This document shows positions 52,901 through 64,000 of a stretch of 64,000 bases of DNA, in pieces. The stretch lies in the NCBI RefSeq assembly GCF_020740795.1, contig NC_067287.1:11547501-11611500 (forward strand), in the 5' to 3' direction. The position numbers were made by a program, and so were the translations under genes. The stretch's first letter is position 1. Every line of letters begins with the position of its first letter. This stretch comes from Apus apus (Eukaryota > Chordata > Aves > Apodiformes > Apodidae). The notes beneath the pieces were generated by a model. The model saw nothing but the letters and a program-made list of their open reading frames with translations, searched no databases and had not been told where the DNA came from.

Positions 52901-55095
52901 TACAGTGAAAAAACCTTTCTCCATGGGGGGAAAAAGACACTACTACAGACTAAAAATGAAAATTGGTAATTTTTCCCTGTTTTTGAAAGAAGAAATACTT
53001 ATTCCCTCTTAAGCAATAATTTTACAGAAGTTTGCAACCCGACAGAACTATGAATTAGCCAAAATTTGAAGCCTCAGCCCCATCTGAAACATGGGAATAC
53101 GCCCAGTGCTGCCTGTGGGAACAGCCATGTGCCATTCTTAAGTCTTAAACAGATTTATTTTCTTTTCCGCAAGGGTACAAACTGGCAGCAAGAAGCACCT
53201 TGGCAGGTTATGGCTGTACACAATTAAATAGGTTCCCCAGATAATCAATTCCTGGCACTTTCATAAGTCACTAGGGTGGAATAACATTGTTTTCCCTAAC
53301 TGCACACACCTCTTTGAAACTGTACCAGCCTTAATATTCCCTACTGGCTCTCCTGTTCCAACTCATTACATTTTATACCTCCTTACTTCAGCCTTAAACT
53401 GAAGTCAAGAGTTGCATCCGTCAATCACCACTCTGCTCTTGGAGTCCTCTCGTAACCTGCAGTCTGAACCAAAAGCTTCACAAGGCTGCGTTTACCACCA
53501 CCACCGTGTCCAACAAGCTGTGCCCTGGTTCAGATTGCTTGTTAATACATCCTGGGGCTCTAATAAGCAAGTTTCACATTGTTTGGTACATTTGCTTCAC
53601 CTCCTCTGACTGAAATGTTAATGAGTTCAGGAAAGAGAGGCTTCTTTGGGAACTACCAGAAAAGTGGGAAAACTAGGATACTTTCTCAGAGATTCTGGAA
53701 ACAAGTAAGTATAGAAAAAGCATCTGAGCAGACAAATTTCCAGCAGCCTAAATCTTCTGTGTGCCAGAGTGATGTACTTCTAATTTTATGCAGTTACTGA
53801 CACAAGAACGTTTTGTTTCTTGTCAATCTGATGCACCTTCTGTGAGTTACAAACAGAGGAGAGGAAAATTAAAAAAACAAACATGTCAATTTCCTCTGCT
53901 ACAGTAGCAGGAAAATTAATAGGAGTATAACTGTTACAAAATGCCCTCTTCATTTATAATAGAATATAGAATAGATTATATTTCAGTTGGAAGGGACCTA
54001 AAACTGTCATCTACTCCAACTGCCTGACCAGTTCAGGGCTGACCAAAAGTTAAAACATGTTGTTAAGAGCATTGTCCAAATGCCTCTTTACACTGACAGC
54101 CTTGGGGCATCAATCACTTCTCTAGGAAACCTGTTCCAGTGTTTGAGCACCCCCGTGGAAATAAATGCTTCCTGATATCCAGTCTAAAGCTCCCCTGATA
54201 CAGCTTTGAACCATTCCCACACGTCCTGTCACTGAATACTAGGGAGAAGAGATCAGCACCCCCCACTCCACTTCCCCTCCTCAGGAAGCTGTGGAGGCCA
54301 ATTTTCCTATTAATTTGCCAACTCTTTTCCATGCCACACACACCTAAACACAAAGCAATCTTGAAGTTAGAACAAATTCAGAGATCAGAATAAAATATAG
54401 GTCACTAAAAGATAATAAGCAGGTTTCTACCTAGTTATTTGGTTAAATCTGGTGGCTCACGTGTTTTTTTTTTAATCCCAGATACACATTCACTCAGTTA
54501 AAATGGTTCAGCTGATGCCAGGAAATTAACTGGTGTGCTTGAGCCCTCAGATATATTTTCAAGCATGAGGGTCCTAGAAGGGCCTGACACCCTGGATTCA
54601 AGTCAGCCTACTTACAGCAATATATCACACTTATGATATGCAAGCAAAGATGAGTTACATGATTGAGGTCTTCAGGACTGCCACAAAACATGCACCACCA
54701 ACAGCTGACAAAAGTTGAAGGGGGATGGAGATGATTAAAACTATCCTTTATTAATCTCTCAATGAGAAAGAATGTGTTTTGCTTCACAGAACTGTTACAG
54801 AAAGAATTAAACAGAAAAGACATCAAAATAAGGAAAACAGAATAGGTTAGAAGTGTAACTCAGTGTGATCAAAAAAGACACATCCCCTAAGATGCAGATA
54901 GATTTCCATTAGTGTAACAGCAATTTTACCTAGAAGCCCATCACCTTATCAGCAAACAAATCTATACATTTCAAGTGGTGGAAAACATGCTTAAATATCT
55001 CAGAAATAATTAACAGCAAGTTACCTTTCGATCCTCTTTGAAGACTTCAGCCGCAGTTGTGAAATGCGGAATGGCATTTTTACAGTGGGGACACC
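43881..55095 (-). CDS. PDIA5: PDIA5 (protein disulfide isomerase family A member 5), C-terminal part
   Basis: ER-luminal thiol-disulfide oxidoreductase of the PDI family, with several thioredoxin folds. Only the last three coding exons (55095-55025, 46086-45952, 43961-43881) are here, 94 whole codons plus part of a Trp codon. They join in frame: the active site CPHCK with the preceding Trp split across the upstream splice junction, then IPHF, the fold's cis-proline YPTF motif in DGYPTFNYYNYGKF, and the basic tail RVGKKKDEL. The Trp-Cys-Pro-His-Cys type is that of the last thioredoxin domain of PDIA5 (CPHC in human). The final KDEL is a canonical ER retrieval signal; I recall KEEL in human. 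Gene order with SEC22A supports the name. The N-terminal exons must lie right of the window. Confidence 0.93.
43962..45951 (-). other. PDIA5: PDIA5 last intron
   Basis: 2.0-kb GT...AG intron, phase 0. No repeat family or exon recognised in it. Confidence 0.85.
45952..46086 (-). CDS. PDIA5: PDIA5 penultimate coding exon
   Basis: Acceptor CTCTTGTCTTTCAG, donor GGG|GTAAGT. Forty-five residues in phase 0 at both ends: IAYAAVDCAKEQNHDLCKQE, GVDGYPTFNYYNYGKF and VEKYTGERG. Contains the VDC strand and the cis-proline loop (YPTF) of a PDI thioredoxin domain. Confidence 0.95.
49847..49881. repeat. TA/TG microsatellite
   Basis: ATATATGTGTGTGTGTATAT followed by ATATTTATATATATG; dinucleotide repeat in a PDIA5 intron. 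Confidence 0.9.
51355..51540. repeat. Diverged ~93-bp tandem duplication
   Basis: Unit 1 (about 51355-51446) and unit 2 (about 51448-51540) share, in order: AATTCA(TC)AGCTG, TGTTCTCAA, AGGCC, GCAAA, GGAAGA(T/C)TCATTA, GATGT, and (C/T)ATAG..GCAT.ACCA, at a constant offset of 92-93 bp. By eye about 70% identical. Not a family I recognise. Confidence 0.75.
53958..54320 (-). mobile_element. CR1 LINE 3' fragment, minus orientation
   Basis: The plus strand runs from ATAGAATAGATTATATTTCA, GTTGGAAGGGACCTAAAACT through CTAGGAAACCTGTTCCAGTG to CTCCTCAGGAAGCTGTGGAG. The reverse complement encodes DRTCGNGSKLYQGSFRLDIR, a CR1 reverse-transcriptase C-terminal motif. Sense with respect to PDIA5 transcription. 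Confidence 0.88.
55025..55095 (-). CDS. PDIA5: PDIA5 coding exon with CPHC active site
   Basis: Acceptor CCTGTGTCCAACAG, donor CGAAAG|GTAACT. It completes a split Trp codon (previous exon must end in T), then encodes CPHCKNAIPHFTTAAEVFKE and DRK. Both active-site cysteines of the CxxC motif are intact. Confidence 0.95.
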
Positions 55096-56096
55096 CTGTT
55101 GGACACAGGAAGAGAAAAACAGCATAAACATTAGCTGTAAATATGGTACAGGGACAAGCTCAAGATAAAAGGTGAATTAGTGGAAAATTTGTTTTAAAAT
55201 AATTCTAGACGAGTTCTCCAGTTTGTGAAAAGTGGGACAAGGCATCTGTAGACCATTTGTCCGCTACATGAACTTAAGCACATGTTTAAATCCCTCTGAC
55301 TCCAAGCAGTTGGTGTGTACTTTCAGTTAAGTGACATCCCATACAGGGACCATGGTGCAGGGGGAGGCCTTTCTCTATCACCTGTCCTTTAAGAGCACTG
55401 AAAGATCACCAGGCACAAACCAACAAAATGTTTCCCTGCTGTTGTACCTCTCTGTAGACATTACCACATGGGTTACTGCTGCTGTTGGCACACATATAAG
55501 CTACATTTGGACAAAGAAATTAAGATGGTGCAGCTGTGAACAGGAGGAGATTGAAATTTGGAAAGGAAGTTGTTGGATGAAAAACTCCATACTGAAGATG
55601 AAGGAGAGTGTTTAGAAGTGTCTGGGAACTGCCTGTGTTAGGGCCAATCTGTGGGGTTCACAAGGGAGGGGAAGAGGAGCAATTCCAACAGGCCACACGT
55701 CTTTCTTTCACATATGGAGAATACATGTCCAGTCCTGGGTTAGGATGACTGCTGCTGGCCTTACTGAAGACTTCCTCATGTGCACCACAAAAAAAGCAAC
55801 CCCAGAAGAGTTTTCCAGACACAGCACACAAGAACCCTGCAGCTTTGTGTGGGAGATGGGCTGATACTTGTTTGTACCACCGCAGCATTGAAAATAGGTC
55901 CATTCATTCCTTGCTTAAACATACACTCAATCTACTCAAGCATTTCAGAAGAAGCCACAGAAAGGGAACAAGAACTGCTTTTGAGTCAGGAGCCAGATGT
56001 GAGCACTCTTAATTCAGAAGCAACGTTTATTGTCTATGACTAATAGAAACAAATCTCAAAATATCAATACTAAGTAAAGCTTTGAAAAGGAATGTA

Positions 56097-56615
56097 CCTG
56101 CCTACGTGTAACAAATGGAATATTGTGTCCAGTTCTGGGCCCCTCAGTTCAAGGACAGGGAACTGCTTGAAAGAGTCCAGCGCAGAGCCACAAAGATGAT
56201 GGAATGGAACATCTTCCTTATGAGGAAAGGCTGAGGGAGCTGGGCCTCTTTAGCTTGGAGGAGACTGATGGGTGACCTCACCAATGTTTACAAATATGTT
56301 AAGGGTGAGTGTTGGGAGGATAGAGCCAGGCTTTTTACAGTGATGTCCAGTGATAGGACTAGGGGCAATGGGTGCAAACTGGAGCATAGGAGGTGCCATG
56401 TAAACATCAGAAGAAACTTCTTTACTGTGAGAAAGACAGAGCCCTGGAACAGGCTGCCCAGAGAGGTTGTGGAGTCTCCTTCGCTGAAGACATTCAAAAC
56501 CCGCCTGGACAAGTTCCTGTGTGATGTGCTCTAGGTGATCCTGCTCTGGCAGGGGGGTTGGAGTAGATGGTCTTTCAAAGTCCCTTCCAAACCCTAAGAC
56601 TGTGTGATTCTGTGT
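56097..56615 (+). mobile_element. CR1 LINE 3' part with intact reverse-transcriptase C-terminus
   Basis: About 520 bp. It begins within the reverse-transcriptase coding part (TCCAGTTCTGGGCCCCTCAG; GAAAGAGTCCAGCGCAGAGC). The frame 56268-56534 is open for 88 codons and contains [40 protein letters not shown] and the natural end LCDVL-stop. The 3' untranslated tail with GGGGGGTTGGAGTAGATGGT and GTGTGATTCTGTG follows. 5'-truncated, as usual for CR1. Antisense to PDIA5. Confidence 0.93.
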
Positions 56616-57049
56616 GAAATAACTTTTTTCAAACCTAGCATAAAGAGATGTTTCCCAAGCAAAGACTCAGGACACTATTTTGTGCTCAGATGCAGAGAAA
56701 AAAGGAAATGGACACACTTCTGTCAAGCCTGCATAATGCTAGGGAAAAAAAGGGTTAATCTCATTATTATTTCTGGATAGGAACAGAACAGAGCACAGAT
56801 GAGTTGCTCACAAGCTCCAACTCTTTATGCTACTGTTGATCATCATTGTAAAATACTGGTAAACAAGTGGCTGTGTTACTTCAAAGCCCGTACGGAACAA
56901 ATGCCCTCTTAGGAGGCTTGCAGCCACCCTCTCATAAATTGCACTCACTCTTTGAGCTGACAAGAAAAACAGTACCTGTGAATAAACACTGCACGTCCCT
57001 TTTTACAAAGGTAAGGTTGCTGCACATCCCTCTCCAGCAAACAACAATT

Positions 57050-57132
57050 TCATAGAATCATAGAATGTCTTGGGTTGGAAGGGACCTCTAAAGGTCATCT
57101 AGTCCAACCCCCCTACAATAAGCAGGAACATT
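57050..57132 (-). mobile_element. CR1 LINE 3' end, minus orientation
   Basis: The plus strand reads CATAGAATCATAGAATGTCT, then TGGGTTGGAAGGGACCTCTA, AAGGTCATCTAGTCCAACCC and CCCTACAATAAGCAGGAACA. It is the reverse complement of a CR1 tail and faces the copy at 56.1-56.6 kb. Confidence 0.92.
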
Positions 57133-60100
57133 GCTTACATGCCCTGCTTTGAATTTCAGAGTGTTGGTTTTTTTTCTTCAGAATGGGATTTTGAAAGCAC
57201 TGCAATAACATACACATGTATAACTACAAGGAGAGTCTATGCAGTAGACTATGCAGTATGTCTTCTTTTTCCCTTCTACTAATACACTTATGATACATCA
57301 GGCAATAATGTTTCCCACCTCAGAAGTACTGAACCTTCAGAGGATAAGGCATTTGGAGAGCCCCTCTCTTTAAGCCCCCACTAAAGTTGCAGCACACAAG
57401 AGCTTTCCATGAGCAAGAGAACCAGAACATGGTTCAACAAATAACAAGCATATTCTTTCAGACACAGAAGAGTCCAATGATTATTAATAATGCAAGCTGC
57501 TGTTTTGCAGGGGCCAACAGATAGCTGGTAAGAAAACAGCCCAAGTGGCTTTCTAGCTGGTGGATGCTCAGAGAAGCATCTGCACCTGCTCGATGTCCCT
57601 TCCACCTTAGTGAGTCACTACTGCATGTGCTGCTGCATGGCATTCAATAGGTGGCATCAAGAAGGGCTTCTAGTGTGGTACTCAGAAAAGATGCAAATCT
57701 TATAAGGCCAAAAGAGAGCACCCAATTACTTAGGCAATTATGGCATTTTTTGAAAAGGTAGGCAAAACCAAATACGCTTTGAGGTTACAGTCAAAAACAA
57801 CACATAAGATAGGAGCACCATGTAATTCAAAACAACTGGCAAAGGAACACGGCTTTTATTTCCTTTTCTTTATGATCTTCTCATCTTCCCACTCTCACAT
57901 CAAATGACAAAAAGTTACCTTCATTTACTGATCTGAAGCTCCATCCCTCCTCCTCTCATTTCTTCTTCTCTCTCATCCCTCCATTCTTTACTGCACTGTG
58001 CTTGCAAAACTGAAACACAACCATATGGCTTTTGGCAGCACTGACTCCAAGTCCAGTAGGCATTTTGTTAGCCTTGGACATCCATCCATGGAACAGATGT
58101 GAATGCTACACTGAATTCCCAAGGAGTTTCAAGGAGTTACAGAAAAAGGGGGAAGGAGCACATCATATGGAATAGCAGAACTTCATCTGTTACAACTTAG
58201 AAGGATTGCCAAATACAGCAAACACTTGGAAGTCACCCAACCCAGTCATTCTATTTAAAGCACACATGCCAAAAAAAATGAAAGCAGAGGCTGATGTCTT
58301 CATTTTGACAGACAGAAAACTTGTTCTCCCCATTCCCTCTTCGTGCTCACTATCACAATTTTATTTTAAGTGTTAACACTATCTTCCAGATTTCAAAATG
58401 CAAAGAAAGGAAATGTACTGAGCACTGCACATGAGGATAGGAAGTGTGCAGGCTCCTCACACGGCATTTTCCAGATGGGCTGCAAAGCAAAGAGATTACA
58501 CTAGCGGCATCTGAAGGTGTGGGTCAAGAATCAAAAGGTCTTGTGACTTCTTAGAAGCATTTATAGGACAGTAAGCCATTATGGACTCAAGTATTGGGAA
58601 GATTAATTCCATCTCATTTTAGTTTAATAATCTGGGTGCTACGCTAGGCACCCAGGCTTCCAACAAGGCCAAGAGGTGGACTTTCAATTGAGCAGCATTG
58701 GAAGTAGCACTTCTGGGAGCAGATCCTGCTAATGTAGTTGTAGGGCTTTGCTTTGCCCATTTTCTTTCTGCGTTTTTACATCATTGTCAAATTTGATCTC
58801 AACAGGGTTAACAGCAGATGTGAACTGAACAGTAATTTCCTGTGCCTGACTTGAGAAATCTGAAAGAAATCTGCTCCAGGAACATCCAGCTTTTCCACAG
58901 GTTCCCAGCACTGGAGCTCAAAACCTCTAATTGCTTTTGCAAATCTCATGCCAACATCATTTCCTAATGCAGAAAGACACTTGCATCACCTGGCAGGAAA
59001 GGAGGAGAGCTTAACATCTAATGCACATGTGGTAGCATGTGTTAAGGCCATTCTCCATTCCCAATCAGCAGATGATACAGCTTTATTACAGCTCTGGCCA
59101 GATGTTCTCACCCCTCTGTGCTCAAAATTTTGCACTCTGGAGGCCCCCACACACAGCCTGTGGTGGCATCTCCTCAGCCTGACTGCTGAAGCCTGCCAGG
59201 GTATGGCTGCCTGCTTAGACCATAGGTCCATGGATTCCTAGGAGAACACACCTGCAATAGGGTTTTTAGTCCTCTTTGCCTTTGCATTACAAATGAAGAT
59301 TTTTACATGAACGCAGTATTTTCTACAGGTTGTTTTTTTTTCCTCCCCATTCATGTTGCAAATTTGGTAAGGGCTGGGAAGGCAGACTGCAGTACAGTCA
59401 CAGCAGGTACTCTCACATTCCTCACTTTGAAAACCAAGTAGTTCTTGACTGATCCAGTACAAGAAAAACATGGGTTTTGTGCATAAAAATTCAAGAGGAA
59501 TAGCTGATGAACAGCAGACGAGAGAAATCAAGTAAGAAAACAGGCTTCATTCAGCCCATTAGCACTGAGGGGCTAGAGAGGGAGTCAGATTAAATCTCCT
59601 CTAATTAGAGAAGCATTTTAAGGAAAGCTAGTGGGTCCTTTGGGAGATGAAGTGATGTATAGCACAGCTTACTTTCCATGGATTGAATTAACTGATAGCA
59701 GAAGCAATTGCATGGTAGAGCATGGATGTCTTTGAGGAAAGAATAAATGAGCCAGCATTGGTTTGGGCACAGAAAGGTGTTGGAGAGGCCAGCACTGAAG
59801 CTGGCTTCATCCTCAAGGAAACACTGGTTTGAGTACTCTGAAGAAATAAAGAACTAGAAGGGGTGAGCTGGATGTGGTTTCCAACATGATGCCACAAAAC
59901 ATTTGTATGTATGATGTAGACCAAAGCTATCTCATGGGGAAACAGAAAAACTTACTAAGTGCTCACATCACCTTGCAAACTCTTATTTATTTTTTTTAAA
60001 ACAAGAAGCAGACTGAGGAAAAAACATTATCAACTCATTTGTCAGGTATGGTAAGAAAGACAAAACTGATGTTAAAAACCAAGTTCACACTGCCCCAAAC

Positions 60101-63100
60101 GTAAGAGCAGTCAAGCATATGTTGTGGTAGCAATGCAATAAATCCACAGAAATTATAGTCTCAATTCAGAATTGTAAACATTTCCCATAATTGCAAAGTC
60201 CCATAGGATGCAGAAGGGATGCAAAGAGGATTTCAAAGCAATGGAACAACCACGTGAATAACCTTCATATCTTTATTACACTGGAATAGATAATTTTTCG
60301 TTGGACAGGGTCTCCTTTTTCAACCTAGTGAATTGTTTAGAGATGACAGGAAGTCAAAAGAAAAACTCAGAGATTCTTAAAACTTCAGTGTACAAATGTA
60401 TTAGGACCAGATGGTAACTATAATGTTGTTTCCAGAGTATCACATGAAACAGATGCACCCTGTTGGACAACAGTCACCTTATTACATTCAAAACAAAATT
60501 ATGTGAAATTTTCAGAATTGCCTAAAGGGACCAAGTTCTCCTTCCAAAACACACAGGTTTCTACTTGCTTAAATATAAAAAATGTACTTTAAGTTATTTC
60601 ACATTAATTTGAAACTACAAAGTCCAGTGATATGATATAGTATAACCTCTCTACAGCTGAACAGTACAAGGTTAATTCAGTTTCCTTAGAAGAGTGAAAG
60701 CTGTATTAGCATAGCACACAGAAGAAAGGTGAAGCAGTTTTTAATGAATATAAATCAAAAGCTAACAATTTGTACAAAATAGATAAATGAAGCAAATGGA
60801 CATCAAAGAAGTATCTACAGTCAGCAGAGGCAATAATGATGTTTAAGTACATAAGGGGCTTTAAATGTATTGGAAGCAAAAGAAAACCAAACAATACTAG
60901 CAATATAACTTGGAAAGAAAATGATGGAGTTGTCACAAGGAACTTCACTGAATATATAAATTAAAATATTAAGTAGGTGTGGAGAGGGCCTGTATGCTTG
61001 GCACTTCCAAAATGCTGTTTGAAGTTCTGGGTCCACAAATCAAGAATGAGTTCAAACTGGTGGCAGCTCAGGAGACTCATAAGAAAAACAACAGGACTGG
61101 AAGGTGCAGGAAGGAGTCATGGCAAAGGGAGTCAGGGAGCTCAGTGTGTCAATAGCTTAAATCCAAAGATTAAGAAGTGATAGAAATTGAGAGAAGTCAG
61201 TCTAGTTTCATCATAATGAGCTATTCAAGCTGGGTGCCAAAGGCCAAGTAACCTCCAGAGCTTGCTACGTGCTGAAACCCATCAAACTCAGACCTGAAAT
61301 TCACGTTCTCCACCACTAGTCATTTTCAGTCTGAAAGGCACTGTTTTTTAAAAAAGATGCTTTCACTCAGTGGTTCTCCATCTGATCACGCAGCAGCCTG
61401 TCCTTGACTCACATCATTGAGCTGAAACCACTACAGAGGTGATATGGTCGTGCTGTCCTTGGATCACCCTCTCCCAAGTAGCCAAGGACTGCAGTGTGCC
61501 ATCCCCACAGGTCAGGTGAGGACAGCAACCACTGTTGACCCTAACCTGAGCATCCCACCCAAACGACCTTACACTTTTTGCTCACCATTAATACAGAATT
61601 ACGTATAATCCCACCCATGTTGTTTCTGTGTGAACTTTTAGCATCTTGTACATAATAAAATCTGATAAATAAAGTAACAAAGTGGTGTGTACACATTTCA
61701 TATGAAATGTTTCAAAGAGATAGTTAAAACATGCATACATTTTATGTTGTAGACTGTTTCCATATCAAATATACTAACTTAAACTCTGAGTATTTTCACA
61801 GTGAAGGCCTGGCCAACTCCTTAAGAGAAGATCTGAAAGCCTGATGATTTGTGGGATCATGGCATTTGTGCTGTCTGTGCTCTGTCCCCAGCATGAGGAG
61901 CTCCCACTCCCCCTTCAGCCCCCAGCTTCCTTTAGTTCCTCTCAATGGATGATCTCAAACACTTTAACTGGTATCAATTAATTACTCTTCAAATTGTCCC
62001 TAAGAGAGACAGACGTGATCATCCCCCTCTGTCATTACACTCAAGGTTAAATGGAGTCAGGAAGAGGTTAAGTGACTCTCAGGGTTCACAATCCTGCCTG
62101 GCAGGGAACAGGGTTGCAAGGTGCTGACTCCATTCATTCAACTGCAAAACCATCAGGGGCTCAGAGGGCTCAGCATGTGGAAAGACGGAGCCCTCGGCGT
62201 GCAAAGCGCAGAGCAGGGAATGACTTTCCAATTCCCCATCCCTGCTTGAAATCATCACTGTCTAAATAACAGGGGTAGATACTGCCCTCCGTTATTGGTT
62301 TTTAAATGACTGCAATTCTAAGCAAGAGAAAGCAGCACACTGCACAGCTATCAAAGCAAACCCGGGAGCTTGTAAGCTGCAGAGTAAAGCAAAGCCTGTT
62401 TCCACTTCAAGAATTCCACATGATTAACTAGAAATAAAACAAGAATATTACTTGGTCAATCAAGGAAAGACAAGCCACAGACAGTAATTGCACAGATAAG
62501 AGCTGAAAATGGGTATACTGCTTAAACCAACACAATTCATGTAGCTACAGAAGTCACTGAATCCACAGGCAGATCTGAGAAAGGCATTTGGAGATGTTAC
62601 TGAAAGGTTAATTTGCTTTTGTCCTACCAGTAGAGAACTGGAGGGCCTTTAAATTGAATATCTAGAACCAAAGCCCTTTTTATGACATGACCTGACACAT
62701 AGCATAATCATATTTCCAAGACACGAGATATTAGTAATTGAAAGCAGGGGGATTTGTCCTTTGAGTATAAAAAGGTCACAAGGTTTTCAGTTAAGCATCA
62801 GGTCAAACAGGGCTTGCCTCACTACTCTAAACAACAACAAGCAACCTATTACCAATTTCACAGCCTACTGGTGGGCTTTGTTGTCCTTTTTTTTTTTTCC
62901 AAGCTATCTGAACTGTTATTTTGTAGCACTTTGGGAGTATAAGGAGAAGATAAGGGATACAGAAAACAAATCTTAGGAAACCACAGTGTTAGACATGAAC
63001 AATTGCAACAGCAGGAACAAACTCATTGAAAAGGCCAAACTGCAAAGGTGAAAAGAGGAGAAAGACTCTGCACAAAACTGCTGGACTGTTTTATGCACTA

Positions 63101-64000
63101 CAAAAGGCAAGGATACAACCAACTGCAGCGAATTACAAATGACATGGCAGCACCTGGCATTTGACAATAGCAATTGTTTAAGATGGGAAGCTGTACAGCC
63201 AGCCACCTCTGGACAGAAAGGGTTAAAGACCAATAGTTACATCCAGAACAGAACTGAAGTGTCAGCTCCAGCAGACCTGGATTTTCCAGATAAACTGTGT
63301 CACTGGCCTGCATAGCACAAAAGGAGCTGGTAATAGGGGTTAACCAGGTCAACATCAGCCGTGGTTAACTGCAAACATAGTTAAAGAGCAAGCAAAGTAA
63401 TTCTGCCACCTAACATGCCAGTGGATGCAACCCATAATCAGAGGATAAACTGCTCTGAGTTAGCAGCAGTCCAGCAGAGTGCTGGGAGAGGCACCACTGC
63501 ATTACACCAGCGCTGAGTGAGGCTCTAAAGCAGTCCCTGTTAGGATAATGTTGCATCACCAGAAAAAGCATCTGTATTCTTGGAAATGGGTTTGATAGCA
63601 ATGCATAAGGATGGGTGGCACATTTGCAGTTAGATGTCTCCTAATGTACCCCCCACAAACTTTATGATGCATTGCACCAACACACAGCCCTGTGTCTGAA
63701 GGGAGAGAATTTCACAGGGCAAGGGCATGTACTTCCCTCCTCTTCCCCTCCTCAAGAGCCTGAGCACTTCACACCAATTCCAGCAGCTGTAACATTTTAG
63801 GGTTACAACAGATTTACAGCACGAGTGCTGTTTTACAGAACAAAAGGAGCTGGATCGCCTCCACGAATTGAAGTTTAATGCCACAGCTCCACCACAGCCA
63901 CCTCTGAGCACTTCCACCACAGCCATGCACAGTCTGTGAAGTGTCTCAGCAACTGAGTTGAGAACAGTTAAAACTGTTCTGTCAGTGTTAATTAATATCC

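Larger units (their letters stand above)
46087..55024 (-). other. PDIA5: PDIA5 intron (8.9 kb)
   Basis: Both flanking exons are phase 0 here, so no exon is missing between them. It contains a TA/TG microsatellite at 49847-49881, a ~93-bp diverged tandem duplication at 51355-51540 and a CR1 at 54.1 kb. Confidence 0.85.
55096..64000 (-). other. PDIA5: PDIA5 intron running off the window
   Basis: About 8.9 kb upstream of the CPHC exon. I looked on the minus strand for the preceding exon (FYAP-type strand) and did not find it. Two CR1 copies lie at 56.1-57.1 kb, and a short tandem duplication of CTATGCAGTA at about 57236-57260. The rest shows short open frames without family resemblance. Confidence 0.65.

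Noticed and set aside
58729-58911. Minus-strand open frame with AQEITVQFTSAVNPVEIKFD
   Set aside because: Looks protein-like at first glance and lies upstream of the PDIA5 exons, but does not resemble any PDIA5 segment, has no convincing in-frame splice pair and matches no family I know.

Overview
This window is vertebrate, and most probably from a bird. The coding exons are short, flanked by GT/AG splice sites, and separated by kilobase introns. Every recognisable interspersed repeat is a CR1-type LINE 3' end, most showing the avian signature (a tail near GATTCTATGATTCT, or its complement in the minus copies). The gene order ADCY5 - SEC22A - PDIA5 matches the human 3q21 neighbourhood, where I recall PDIA5, SEC22A and ADCY5 as neighbours with ADCY5 convergent to SEC22A. 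The exact species cannot be fixed from the sequence. There is no prokaryotic-style gene organisation, CRISPR array, rRNA or tRNA that I can see.

Layout. (1) 1-6.1 kb, plus strand: the last three coding exons of ADCY5 (end of the C2 catalytic domain) and a long 3' UTR with candidate poly(A) signals near 5.26 and 6.08 kb. (2) 6.1-9.7 kb: space between two convergent genes, with no recognisable gene. (3) 9.7-30.3 kb, minus strand: the complete SEC22A gene. Six coding exons give a 308-residue protein (longin domain plus four C-terminal hydrophobic segments). A probable non-coding first exon lies in a CpG island at 29.7-30.6 kb. (4) 30.6-43.7 kb: intergenic, with old CR1-like sequence and simple repeats but no gene I can support. 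(5) 43.7-64 kb, minus strand: the last three coding exons of PDIA5, encoding the final thioredoxin fold with a CPHC active site and a KDEL terminus. Everything from 55.1 kb to the end appears to be PDIA5 intron; the earlier exons were not found and should lie beyond the window.

Functionally, SEC22A and PDIA5 both act in the endoplasmic reticulum / early secretory pathway, whereas ADCY5 makes cAMP at the plasma membrane. Their adjacency is conserved synteny, not an operon. I found no convincing novel multi-gene system. The observations most worth checking are: a possible in-frame 27-residue N-terminal extension of SEC22A that needs one predicted splice; an AATAAA hexamer inside the last coding exon of ADCY5; a diverged ~93-bp tandem duplication in a PDIA5 intron; a facing pair of CR1 tails near 56.6/57.1 kb that could fold into double-stranded RNA; and an ordered set of promoter motifs in the SEC22A CpG island.
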